Source: Desulfovibrio sp. (GTDB taxonomy: Bacteria > Desulfobacterota > Desulfovibrionia > Desulfovibrionales > Desulfovibrionaceae). Taken from it: 60,158 bases of DNA. The notes beneath the pieces were generated by a model. It had not been told where the DNA came from. It ran no database searches and was given only the letters and a program-made list of their open reading frames with translations. The stretch is taken from the NCBI GenBank assembly GCA_031272405.1, contig JAISTW010000023.1, positions 1-60,158 of the forward strand, written 5' to 3'. The stretch's first letter is position 1, and the number at the start of each line of letters is the position of its first letter. This document shows, one piece after another, positions 52,222 through 60,158 of this stretch. The position numbers and the translations under genes are program-made.

Positions 52222-53460
52222 ATGCCGGCTACGCAGCACAGCAAAAAACCCTGGGCGCTGATCATGGCCGCTGGACGCGGCGTCCGCCTGTCGGCGGCCA
52301 CAGGGGGAACGTACAAGCAACTGTTGCTCTGGCGCGGCCGTCCCCTGTACTGGCATTCGGCCCTGGCCATGAGCCGCAGCGCCGCCCTGGACGGGCTGAT
52401 TTTTGTCTTCCCCCCGGAATGCCTGGTCGAAGAGGAACAACGCCTGCGAAAATTGCATAAAAACGACGATATGGGGCTGCCCTGGATTGTCGCCGCCGGC
52501 GGCGAACGGCGTCAGGACTCTGTGCGTTGCGGTCTGGAGGCGTTGCCCCCCGGCACAAGACATGTGCTTATCCACGATGCGGCGCGCCCCTTTGTCGGCC
52601 CGGCGCTCGCGCGCAGCGTACGCGACGGGCTTGACCGGCACGACGCCGTTGTTCCCGGCCTGCCCATCACAGACACGGTAAAGACTGTGGAAAACAGCAT
52701 GATCCGCGCCACGTTGCCCCGCGAACATCTGGTGGCCGTGCAAACGCCCCAGGGCTTTGAAGCCGGGCTTTTGCGCAAAGCCCACGCCCGCGCCCTGGAA
52801 TGCGGCCTCACGGCGACAGACGACGCGGCGCTGATGGAGGCCGCCGGACATGACGTGCTTGTCGTTCCCGGAGATCCGAACAACGTGAAAATAACCAGAG
52901 CTGAAGACCTTGCCCTGCTTGCCGACGACGCCAAACCGCGCCCCTGCGTCGGCATGGGGTACGACGTGCACCGTTACGGGAACGGTCGGCCGTTCATACT
53001 CGGCGGCGTACGCATCCCCGGAGCCCCGGAAGTCGTGGCCCATTCCGACGGGGACGCGTTGCTGCACGCCCTTATGGACGCCCTTCTGGGCTGCGCGGGC
53101 CTGGGCGACATCGGACAGCATTTTCCGGACAGCGACGCGCGCTTTGAAAACATTTCCTCCGCTGTTCTGCTCAGCGAGGTGCTCACGCTGATCCGCAGGG
53201 CCGGCATACGTCCAACACACGTGGACATGAACATTGTGGCCCAAAAACCCCGCATCAGTCCCTGGCGGGAAGAAATCCGCAACAATGTGGCCCGCCTTCT
53301 GAACCTGCCCGCCGGCTGCGTCAATCTCAAGGCCGGAACCGAGGAAGGTCTCGGCTTTACCGGCAGAGGCGAAGGCATCAAGGCCGGCGCCATTGTCTGC
53401 GCCTTCGCCGAAACTTCGCGACACCCCGACTGGGAGAATCCCGACCGGGAGGAAGCATGA
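52222..53460 (+). CDS. ispDF: bifunctional IspD/IspF enzyme of the MEP isoprenoid pathway
   Basis: A 412-residue fusion. Residues about 1-230 are IspD (MEP cytidylyltransferase), with M-A-A-G-R-G-V-R, a Lys in G-G-T-Y-K-Q and V-L-I-H-D-A-A-R-P-F. Residues about 240-412 are IspF (MECDP synthase), with G-Y-D-V-H-R-Y, H-S-D-G-D-A-L-L-H-A and a metal Asp/His set, then F-P-D-S-D-A-R-F. The two steps flank IspE in the pathway. The ribosome site is weak. It overlaps the acyl-CoA ligase by ATGA. Fusion of D and F is common in proteobacteria and Desulfovibrio. Confidence 0.95.
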   Translation: MPATQHSKKPWALIMAAGRGVRLSAATGGTYKQLLLWRGRPLYWHSALAMSRSAALDGLIFVFPPECLVEEEQRLRKLHKNDDMGLPWIVAAGGERRQDSVRCGLEALPPGTRHVLIHDAARPFVGPALARSVRDGLDRHDAVVPGLPITDTVKTVENSMIRATLPREHLVAVQTPQGFEAGLLRKAHARALECGLTATDDAALMEAAGHDVLVVPGDPNNVKITRAEDLALLADDAKPRPCVGMGYDVHRYGNGRPFILGGVRIPGAPEVVAHSDGDALLHALMDALLGCAGLGDIGQHFPDSDARFENISSAVLLSEVLTLIRRAGIRPTHVDMNIVAQKPRISPWREEIRNNVARLLNLPAGCVNLKAGTEEGLGFTGRGEGIKAGAIVCAFAETSRHPDWENPDREEA

Positions 53461-55196
53461 TCGAAGGGAACAGCCGTCCGTGGTTCGCCTGGTATGGCGA
53501 GCACGTGCCCCGCAATTTGAACGTCGAAGCCAGGCCGATCACGGAAATGCTGGACGCCGCGGCCCAAAACTGGCCCAGACGCGCGGCCGTGATTTTCCAG
53601 AACACGCGCCTGACGTACCGGAGCCTGCTTGAGCGGGCAGAAACCTTCGCCGGGGCGCTCAAACGCGTGGGAGTAGCCAGGGGCGACCGCGTGGTCATCA
53701 TGTTGCCCAACCTGCCGCAGTCTGTCATCGCCTTTTGGGGGGCCGTCAAAGCGGGCGCTGTTGTGGTGATGATGAACCCCCTGTATATGGAAAAAGAGAT
53801 TCTCAACAATATCCGCGACTGCGACGCCCGCCACATCATTCTGCTGGATATGCTCTGGCCGCGCCTGGCTGCCCTGCGCGAGCATCTCCCCCTTAAAAAT
53901 TTTATCGTCACCGGGGCCGAGGACGCTCTCTCCTTTCCCCTCAACTGGCTGTACCGCTTCAATCGGGCCAGAAACAAGAAAACTTCCGCCATCCCCTATG
54001 ACGACAAACATGTTTTCGCCTGGAAGACATTCTGCAAGGGCGCAGCGCGCCACAGCGAACCACTCGCCTACCCCGAGCATACGCCGGCCGTCATTCAGTA
54101 TACCGGCGGCACAACAGGCGTTCCCAAGGGAGTTGTCCTCACTCACGCCAACCTCTACACCAACGCCAGACAAATTCTGTCCATTATTGATGAAACCGCC
54201 CAAACCCACCATACATTTCTCTCCATTATGCCTTTTTTCCACGTTTACGGACTCACCATCTGCCTGATGATACCTGTGGAACTGGCGGCGACCGTGCTGC
54301 CCGTGCCGCGCTATGCGCCCCAGGACGTGCTGCGCATGATAGTCAAACACAGGCCCAGCATTTTCCCGGGCGCTCCCGCTGTGTACACTTCCCTGTTGCA
54401 ACAAAAGAATCTTGAAAAATATGATTTGAAGAGCGTGAAGATATGCGTTTCCGGCTCCGCTCCGCTTCCCAGAGATATTTTCCGCCGCTTTCAGGAAACC
54501 ACCGGCGCGGAAATTCTGGAAGGCTACGGGCTGACCGAGGCCTCTCCCATCACGCACATCAATCCCCGGGAAACTCTCTCCCAGCGGGCCGGTTCCATCG
54601 GCATACCCGTGCCCGGCACCGACGCCCGCATTGTGGATATGGACGGCGGCGCGCTGCCTCTGCCCCCCGGCAAAATCGGGGAGCTCGTCGTCAAGGGGCC
54701 GCAGGTCATGAGCGGCTACTGGCAGCGAGAGGATGAAACAGCCAGCGCCCTGCGCAACGGATGGCTTTACACCGGCGATTTGGCGGTCATGGATGAGGAC
54801 GGCTTCTTTTATATTGTGGATCGCAAAAAAGACATGGTTATCGTGGGCGGCTACAACGTATACCCGCGCGAGGTGGACGAGGCCCTGCTGGAACACCCGG
54901 ATGTGCGGGAAGCCGTGAGCGTGGGCATCAAGGACAAGCTCAGGGGCGAGGTACTCAAAGCCTATATTGTCGTCAAGCCGGGGAAAAAATTGGCGAAAGC
55001 GGATATTGTCGCCTGGTGCAAAAAAAAGCTTGCCCCGTACAAGGTGCCGCGTCTGGTGGAATTTCGGGATGATTTGCCCAGGACCATCGTGGGCAAGGTC
55101 TTGCGCCGGGCGCTGAGAAGCGAGGAGGAAAGCAGGGCCGGACGAAAAAAAACAGGCGCGGGAGAAAATCCGGGAAATCCGAGAGGGGAGGACTAA
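53457..55196 (+). CDS. long-chain fatty acid-CoA ligase (FadD-like)
   Basis: An ANL-superfamily adenylate-forming enzyme of 579 residues. It has the P-loop Y-T-G-G-T-T-G-V-P-K-G-V (about 217-228), E-G-Y-G-L-T-E-A-S-P (about 360), Y-T-G-D-L-A-V-M-D-E-D-G-F, D-R-K-K-D-M-V-I-V-G-G-Y-N-V-Y-P-R-E-V-D, and the C-terminal catalytic Lys in T-I-V-G-K-V-L-R-R. It activates fatty acids as CoA esters for lipid synthesis or import. A polar tail of about 20 residues follows the ligase fold. It is coupled to ispDF and 4 bases from the STAS gene. Confidence 0.93.
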   Translation: MIEGNSRPWFAWYGEHVPRNLNVEARPITEMLDAAAQNWPRRAAVIFQNTRLTYRSLLERAETFAGALKRVGVARGDRVVIMLPNLPQSVIAFWGAVKAGAVVVMMNPLYMEKEILNNIRDCDARHIILLDMLWPRLAALREHLPLKNFIVTGAEDALSFPLNWLYRFNRARNKKTSAIPYDDKHVFAWKTFCKGAARHSEPLAYPEHTPAVIQYTGGTTGVPKGVVLTHANLYTNARQILSIIDETAQTHHTFLSIMPFFHVYGLTICLMIPVELAATVLPVPRYAPQDVLRMIVKHRPSIFPGAPAVYTSLLQQKNLEKYDLKSVKICVSGSAPLPRDIFRRFQETTGAEILEGYGLTEASPITHINPRETLSQRAGSIGIPVPGTDARIVDMDGGALPLPPGKIGELVVKGPQVMSGYWQREDETASALRNGWLYTGDLAVMDEDGFFYIVDRKKDMVIVGGYNVYPREVDEALLEHPDVREAVSVGIKDKLRGEVLKAYIVVKPGKKLAKADIVAWCKKKLAPYKVPRLVEFRDDLPRTIVGKVLRRALRSEEESRAGRKKTGAGENPGNPRGED

Positions 55197-55200
55197 CATC

Positions 55201-55554
55201 ATGTTTGCGCTTGAATCCAACGTGTACAAAAAAGTCACTGTTCTGCGTCTGACAGGGGACGTGCTCATTGAGGACGTGCAGGAATTCACCAATCAGCTCG
55301 AAGCCTGGCTGCTGGCGCCGCGGGTGAGGGAAGTCGCCCTGGACCTGAGTCGGGTGGGAAGCATGGACCATGCGGGCCTGGGCGTGCTGGTGAGCGCCAG
55401 CACCAAAAGCCGGAGCCGGGGCTGCCGCCTGGTGCTGCTGGCGCCCGCTCCGCATGTGAAGCAGCTTTTGCAGCAAGTCGGCATTGAAGAATTCTTCCCC
55501 ATGTACGAAAGCGAAGACGAAATGCAGGGACACTTGAACATGACGACGGCGTAG
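55201..55554 (+). CDS. STAS-domain protein (anti-anti-sigma like) without phospho-serine
   Basis: A 117-residue single STAS domain: V-T-V-L-R-L-T-G-D-V, then V-A-L-D-L-S-R-V, then M-D-H-A-G-L-G-V-L-V-S-A. In anti-anti-sigma factors the loop reads D-S-S-G-L-G, with the second Ser phosphorylated; here both Ser are H and A. Phospho-switching by a partner kinase is therefore unlikely. No anti-sigma or phosphatase gene is close. GGGGAGG lies upstream of the ATG. It may be a constitutive binding module for a partner protein. Confidence 0.85.
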   Translation: MFALESNVYKKVTVLRLTGDVLIEDVQEFTNQLEAWLLAPRVREVALDLSRVGSMDHAGLGVLVSASTKSRSRGCRLVLLAPAPHVKQLLQQVGIEEFFPMYESEDEMQGHLNMTTA

Positions 55555-55686
55555 AAGCGCGGCGCCCTGAAAGACTCCGGCCTTTCACGCACGAAACAGG
55601 AGCAAAGGCGTCCGACGGTATTTACAGGGTACCTCGAATTTTGTTAAGGTATGGAGCATCAAGTCGAGCGACAGCGGGGACTGGCG

Positions 55687-56814
55687 GTGAAATACTATCT
55701 GCGGCATTACTTCGATCCGGACTTCAACCACTTGAAGCCAAAAACCACGCACAGGGACAACGTTTCGGACATGTACAGCATGGGCTACGTCCAGAATGTC
55801 ATTAACGGCCAGGTGCTGGCGGAAATCGTGCCCTTTGAGCAAGCCGGGGAAAATCACGACCCGCGCTTCGTGCTCAACGACCCTGTCTTCCCTTCGGGAG
55901 CCAACACCCGCGTGGATCCGGCCCATCCCCAGTACCTGCTGGCCGCCGCCAACGGATATGTCTTTTATATCGGCGGCAGAATCACCGTCAAATGCCTGCT
56001 CAATGTGCGGCAGGACGTCTGTTTTCAAACCGGCAACATTTTCTTTGTCGGGGATATGGCCATACACGGTTCGGTGCGATCCGGTTTTTCCATACAGGGC
56101 AACAATGTCCGCATTATGGGCATGCTGGAGGGAGGGGAGGCCCGCGCCCGCAAGGATATCATGATTGAAGGCGGAGCGCGCGGCGGGGCCGGCCAGCGTT
56201 GCCTGGTCACCGCCGGAGGAAAAATTCTCACGCCTTTTCTTGAAAAGGTGGAAGCGCGCAGCCGCGACAACATCATGGTGGAAAAATTCTGCCTCTACTC
56301 CACCATCTACGCCGGGGCCAACCTCATAGTGCGCGACCAGCTTTACGGCAGCACCATCAACGCCTACGGCACGGTCTATGTCGGCAAACAGCTCGGCAAC
56401 AAGGCCGGACTGACCACGAAGATATTTCTCGGCTACGACCCCCTGAGCATACGCCACCTGGAAAAAATCGACGACATGATATCCTCCATGTCCCAATCCA
56501 TGACGCACCTCACCGCCGTGGCCGGCCATCTGCCGCCGAACTCCAACGAGGCCAGCCGCAAACTCGCCAAACTCACCGAAGAGCGCCAACAGCTTATGCA
56601 CACGCGCGACAACCTGTGGAACCGTCTCTACGCCGACGAAAAACTGTCGTCCGCCTGCCGTCTGTCGGTGCCGGGCATCGTCTACCCAGGAGTAGAAATT
56701 TATATAGGCCGGGCCTTCATGATGGTGGAACGCGTGTACCAGAACGTCAGCTTCCGGCTCTGTTACGACGACATCATGGTTGAGCCCCTGCCTGTTCCCA
56801 AAAAGGCTGTATGA
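55687..56814 (+). CDS. FapA-like (DUF342) beta-solenoid protein
   Basis: A 375-residue protein resembling the FapA/DUF342 family. After an N-terminal part ([10 protein letters not shown]) there is a run of short parallel-beta repeats (about 100-250): [42 protein letters not shown] helical segment follows (about 255-320). The GTG is preferred because GGGG lies upstream; an ATG 12 codons earlier at 55651 has its ribosome site only one base away. The stop overlaps the next start by ATGA. Function is uncertain; surface or polysaccharide roles have been suggested for relatives. Confidence 0.72.
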   Translation: MKYYLRHYFDPDFNHLKPKTTHRDNVSDMYSMGYVQNVINGQVLAEIVPFEQAGENHDPRFVLNDPVFPSGANTRVDPAHPQYLLAAANGYVFYIGGRITVKCLLNVRQDVCFQTGNIFFVGDMAIHGSVRSGFSIQGNNVRIMGMLEGGEARARKDIMIEGGARGGAGQRCLVTAGGKILTPFLEKVEARSRDNIMVEKFCLYSTIYAGANLIVRDQLYGSTINAYGTVYVGKQLGNKAGLTTKIFLGYDPLSIRHLEKIDDMISSMSQSMTHLTAVAGHLPPNSNEASRKLAKLTEERQQLMHTRDNLWNRLYADEKLSSACRLSVPGIVYPGVEIYIGRAFMMVERVYQNVSFRLCYDDIMVEPLPVPKKAV

Positions 56815-58526
56815 CCTCCCCAACCTTCACGCCTGTTTATGACGGCGCGAGGCTTGTAGACGTCCGCGTCCGCAAGGACGGTCGCTCCTTCGCCATGCTC
56901 GGCGACGGCGGCCCGGAACGCGAAGAGGCCGTCATCAGGGCGCTTGCCCCCCATACACTGGAAGGTGGTCTGCCGGTGCTGCTGGGCGCCGGTTTCGGCT
57001 ACGCCCTGCGTCTGCTTCTGGCCAATCATGACGGGCCTGTGGCTGTGGCGGACAAGGAAGCCGCCCTGCGCGACCTGACGGGAGCGCCGGCCCTGTCCGA
57101 AGACACGCGCGGCCGCGTGTCGCTGATTGACGCTCCGGACGAGGAAAGCGCCATCCTCGCCCTCACCCGGTGGCAAAACGACAACGGGGGCAAACGCCTT
57201 GTCCCTCTTGCTTTGCCCTTCTACATGCGCCTCGACCGCGCCTATTACGGCGCTCTGCGCGAACGGCTGGCCGCCAGCGCCGATTTCGATTTCTGGGGCC
57301 GCGCCGTGCGTCCGCGCTTCACCGGCGACAAACCGCGCGTGCTCCTGCTGACAAGCAAATACTTTCTTATGGGCGAACTGGAGAGGGCCTGCCGCAAGCT
57401 TGAACTGGACTGCCGGCTCATCATCATCAAAGACGAAGCCATCGCCCAGGCCGATTTCGCCAGACAATTGCTGGAAGCCGCTCTGACCTTCAAACCGGAC
57501 TGCTGTCTCACGCTGAATCACATGGGCGTGGACGTGGAAGGCGTGCTCATGGACATGCTGGCCCGTCTGCAGCTCCCGCTGGCTTCCTGGTTCGTGGACA
57601 ATCCCCATCTGATCATACATCTCTATGCACGTTGCGTCAGCCCCTGGACCTGCCTTTTCACCTGGGATGAGGACAATATTTCCAGCTTGCGCCGGGCGGG
57701 CTTTGAGCATGTTTTTTATCTGCCCCTGGGCACGGATCCGGAACGCTTCAGCCCACGCCGCAACGCGGCCGCTCCGGCAGCCTGGAAGGCCGAAATTTCC
57801 TTTGTGGGAAACTCCATGCTCTACAAAGTGGGAGGCCGTCTGAGAAGCGGACGTTTCCCGCGCCGTCTGCTGCTGCCCTTCCGTGAAGTTTCGCGGGCCT
57901 TCATGCAGGGCGAGGAACGCTCTGTGCCGGACTTTCTTCGCGCCCGTTACCCGGCGGTCTACGCCGACTATGCGGCCCTGCCCGACAACGAAGCCAGACT
58001 GGCCTATGAAACGGCCGTCACCTGGCAGGCCACACGCTGTTACCGCAACGACTGCGTGCGCCGTCTTCTGCCTTTGCATCCGCTGATCGTGGGCGACAGC
58101 GGCTGGAAGACGGAATTTCGCAAGGAAGCCCATCAACCCAGATATATGGACGCCATAAGCTATTACACCGACCTGCCGGTTTTTTATACATGCTCTGACG
58201 TCAACTTCAACTGCACGAGCAAACAAATGAAAGGGGCCGTCAACCAGCGCGTTTTCGACGTCCCCGCCGCCGGGGCCTTTGTGCTGACCGACTGGCGTCC
58301 CCAGATGGAACGGCTTTTCGAACCCCATGAAACAGCCTGTTACCATGAGCCTGACGAAGCGCCGGACAAAGCCCTTCACTATCTCGCCCACCCGGCGGAA
58401 CGCCGCAAAATCGCGCAGGCCGGGCGCAAACGCGTGCTGGCCTGCCATACCTGGGAACACCGGCTGGCCGAAATACTGGAAACAATGCGCCGGGTGTACG
58501 GCACGCCCGCGCCGCGGCAACCTTGA
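56811..58526 (+). CDS. CgeB-like glycosyltransferase family protein
   Basis: A 571-residue protein with two parts. Residues about 1-160 are a less conserved domain with a Rossmann-like V-L-L-G-A-G-F-G-Y. From about 175 it resembles CgeB/DUF3880-type glycosyltransferases: [43 protein letters not shown], then near the end [13 protein letters not shown]. The last block is the nucleotide-sugar site in this fold. It is coupled to the FapA-like gene and to the heptosyltransferase. It probably modifies a surface glycan, flagellin or LPS. Confidence 0.78.
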   Translation: MTSPTFTPVYDGARLVDVRVRKDGRSFAMLGDGGPEREEAVIRALAPHTLEGGLPVLLGAGFGYALRLLLANHDGPVAVADKEAALRDLTGAPALSEDTRGRVSLIDAPDEESAILALTRWQNDNGGKRLVPLALPFYMRLDRAYYGALRERLAASADFDFWGRAVRPRFTGDKPRVLLLTSKYFLMGELERACRKLELDCRLIIIKDEAIAQADFARQLLEAALTFKPDCCLTLNHMGVDVEGVLMDMLARLQLPLASWFVDNPHLIIHLYARCVSPWTCLFTWDEDNISSLRRAGFEHVFYLPLGTDPERFSPRRNAAAPAAWKAEISFVGNSMLYKVGGRLRSGRFPRRLLLPFREVSRAFMQGEERSVPDFLRARYPAVYADYAALPDNEARLAYETAVTWQATRCYRNDCVRRLLPLHPLIVGDSGWKTEFRKEAHQPRYMDAISYYTDLPVFYTCSDVNFNCTSKQMKGAVNQRVFDVPAAGAFVLTDWRPQMERLFEPHETACYHEPDEAPDKALHYLAHPAERRKIAQAGRKRVLACHTWEHRLAEILETMRRVYGTPAPRQP

Positions 58527-58531
58527 CCGAC

Positions 58532-59956
58532 ATGAGCGCCGACCCGCTGCTTGTGCTTCAGATGCAACGCATGGGGGATCTGATTCTGAGCTTCCCCCTG
58601 ATTGAGCAACTCCAGCGGCGTCTGCCGGGGCATCCCGTCTGGGTCGCCGCCGAGCCGCAGTTTTTTGAAGAACTGGTGCCCCTGGCCCCGAAGGCCGTCT
58701 TTTTTCCCTCTTCCCACTGCGCGCGCCTGGCCCAAAGGCGCTATGCCCTGGCTGTCAACCTGAGCAGCCGTCCGGACGCCGCGCGCTGTCTGGCCCGCCT
58801 TGACGCCCCGCTCAAACTGGGCCCCGCCGCCCTCAAGGACGGACTCCGCATTGAAGGCTTCTGGCATCTTTACAGGGCTTCCCTCACCCAGAACAACCGC
58901 CACAATGCTTTCCACTGGGCCGATCTTTATCTCCTGGACGCGGTGGAAAGCGCGAGTCTGACCAGGGTGGGGCATGCCCGGCCCAGGGGGGCAGGCGGCA
59001 GGCGGGTCGGTCTCATGCTGGGCGCCAGCGAAGCCGCCAAACGCCCCGATGCCGATTTCTGGGCGCGCCTGGCGCGCCGGCTTGTCCGGGCCCAGGTCAG
59101 CCCCGTGTTTCTGGGCGGCCCGGCCGAGATGGAACTGGGCGCCGAGGCGGCTCAAAAATCCGGCCTGCCCAAAGCCAACCTGTGCGGACGCCTTTCCCTG
59201 AAAAATCTGGCCGACGTGCTGCGCGGTCTGGCGCTTTTCATCACGCCCGACACCGGCCCCATGCATCTGGCCGACTGGGTCGGCGCGCCTGTGCTCAATC
59301 TTTCCATGGGGCCCGTGCAGGCGCGGGAAACCGGGCCGCGCTCCCCCGGCCAGTGGATCCTGCGTGCCGACGCGAGCTGCGTGGGCTGTTGGCAGTGCAG
59401 CCAACCCCGCCCGCGCTGCCGGGGGGCGTTCACCCCCAGGGCCGTGGCCGATGTGGCCGTCGCGCTGCTCGACAGGCCGGACAAGCCTGATTTCCCGCCG
59501 CTCAAGGGCCTGACCCTGTTTAAGACCGGACGGGACAACCTGGGGCTGTACAGCCTTATCCCCCATCATTCGCGACATTCCTGCCGCACGTTGCTGGAGG
59601 ATTTCTGGCAGGCGGCTTTCCTGCACATATTCGGCGCGCTGTCCGGCGCCTCTTCCGCCGCGTCGGGGCGCGAAACAGCCTTGAGACGTCTGGGCGCGCT
59701 GCAATCTGCCTTCCCCTCCCTGCACATCCGTCTCGGGCAGGGGCTGGCCCGCCTGACCGCGGCCTGTTCCAGCCGCATCAAACACCCCGGCGAGCTCCCG
59801 GCAGGTTTTTGGCGGGAAGAAATGCCGCTTCTGCGTCTTTTCGCGGGCTGGATGCACATGACGCTGCAAAACGCGCGCTACAGCCGCGAGGGCTGGCAAT
59901 ACGCCGTGGACAGCCTGGAGTTGCTCGGCAGTCTTTTTGCCGACACCAAAAACTGA
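58532..59956 (+). CDS. heptosyltransferase family (GT9) glycosyltransferase
   Basis: A 474-residue GT-B enzyme of family 9, which adds heptose or related sugars to LPS core. Seen: M-Q-R-M-G-D-L-I-L-S-F-P-L (about 9-21), V-G-L-M-L-G-A-S-E-A-A-K-R (acceptor/donor interface), V-F-L-G-G-P-A-E, F-I-T-P-D-T-G-P-M-H-L-A-D (about 236-248), the family signature. A cysteine cluster (C-V-G-C-W-Q-C) follows. About 110 residues after the GT9 fold are unassigned. ATG at 58532 is chosen; a TTG three codons earlier overlaps the previous stop. No clear ribosome site is seen. Confidence 0.87.
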   Translation: MSADPLLVLQMQRMGDLILSFPLIEQLQRRLPGHPVWVAAEPQFFEELVPLAPKAVFFPSSHCARLAQRRYALAVNLSSRPDAARCLARLDAPLKLGPAALKDGLRIEGFWHLYRASLTQNNRHNAFHWADLYLLDAVESASLTRVGHARPRGAGGRRVGLMLGASEAAKRPDADFWARLARRLVRAQVSPVFLGGPAEMELGAEAAQKSGLPKANLCGRLSLKNLADVLRGLALFITPDTGPMHLADWVGAPVLNLSMGPVQARETGPRSPGQWILRADASCVGCWQCSQPRPRCRGAFTPRAVADVAVALLDRPDKPDFPPLKGLTLFKTGRDNLGLYSLIPHHSRHSCRTLLEDFWQAAFLHIFGALSGASSAASGRETALRRLGALQSAFPSLHIRLGQGLARLTAACSSRIKHPGELPAGFWREEMPLLRLFAGWMHMTLQNARYSREGWQYAVDSLELLGSLFADTKN

Positions 59957-60057
59957 GCCGGTTGCCCGAAATTTTCAGGTTGTCCGCTTTCCCGCTTCAG
60001 AGTATACTGACTTGGCCGGCGAACGGCGGACATAATACAATTAGAGCAATTTAACTT

Positions 60058-60158
60058 TCATTTTATATATCCACAAGATTCAAACCAGCCTTTGGCATCT
60101 TTGGCTGTAACCATACCCAAGGCGATTCCTACCGCCGATAAAAGTTCATCGGAGGTTC
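60058..60158 (-). mobile_element. IS630-like transposase, C-terminal end only
   Basis: On the minus strand a frame enters from the right edge and stops at 60058-60060. Its last residues are L-L-S-A-V-G-I-A-L-G, then D-A-K-G-W-F-E-S-C-G-Y-I-K. The block W-F-x-x-C-G-Y is the end of IS630-family transposases. The rest is outside the window. The 100 bases between the heptosyltransferase stop and this tail have no gene. Confidence 0.72.

Overview
This window reads like the chromosome of a sulfate-reducing member of the Desulfovibrionaceae (Desulfobacterota). The case rests on an ATP sulfurylase of the dissimilatory type (sat), the siroheme-dependent (Ahb) route to heme with hemB alongside, a selenocysteine-containing SelD, a three-gene acyl-CoA carboxylase with a fused carboxyltransferase, and a TRAP-TAXI transporter. 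No rRNA, tRNA or CRISPR array was seen. The genus is not fixed by what I can see. Both window edges cut through insertion sequences: an IS5-like transposase tail at the left and an IS630-like transposase tail at the right. LAYOUT. 1-9.9 kb is a taurine (organosulfonate) module. It has a minus-strand ABC importer operon (binding protein, small membrane protein, two ATPases, two permeases), a divergent sigma-54 enhancer-binding activator, and an ald-tpa operon (alanine dehydrogenase plus taurine:pyruvate aminotransferase). Both operons have very similar -24/-12-type elements, so the activator probably controls uptake and deamination together. The enzymes for the next steps (sulfoacetaldehyde reductase, isethionate lyase) are not in the window. 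10-11.9 kb is a mobile-DNA scar: a truncated pirin gene, an unidentified gene tail with its terminator, a serine recombinase, two near-identical 38-bp palindromic repeats, a remnant of a second recombinase 3' end, and the first 13 codons of a family-2 glycosyltransferase. 11.9-18 kb is a surface-glycan operon: radical SAM enzyme, UDP-glucose dehydrogenase-like enzyme, methyltransferase, and an 889-residue four-part protein. It is followed by a toxin-first toxin-antitoxin pair and a decayed HTH gene. 19-24 kb is an amino-acid block: a dicarboxylate/glutamate symporter, two class I aminotransferases and homoserine dehydrogenase. 24.1-32.9 kb, minus strand, is a compact run recA-alaS-ahbC-selD-hemB-ahbD-ahb(A/B). 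It joins heme biosynthesis to SelD, whose in-frame UGA makes the true gene longer than a plain reading-frame call. 33-40 kb holds sat, ssb, a conserved small protein and the carboxylase genes. 40-47.3 kb holds transporters: a CDF metal exporter, a TRAP-TAXI system with its DUF1850 partner and an SSS symporter, plus an orphan VCBS-like protein. 47.5-60 kb is housekeeping: pyrG, purQ, a Nif3-like gene, a zinc-ribbon protein, rnpB, ispDF, an acyl-CoA ligase, then STAS, FapA-like, CgeB-like and heptosyltransferase genes. HOW IT FITS. Taurine would enter through the ABC system and be transaminated to sulfoacetaldehyde and alanine by Tpa. Ald would return pyruvate and release ammonium. Sulfite released from the sulfonate elsewhere in the genome could feed the same respiratory chain that sat primes for sulfate. 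The features most worth a second look are the complementary defects in the two ABC ATPases, the shared sigma-54 elements, the UGA-containing selD, and the recombinase-linked palindromes.
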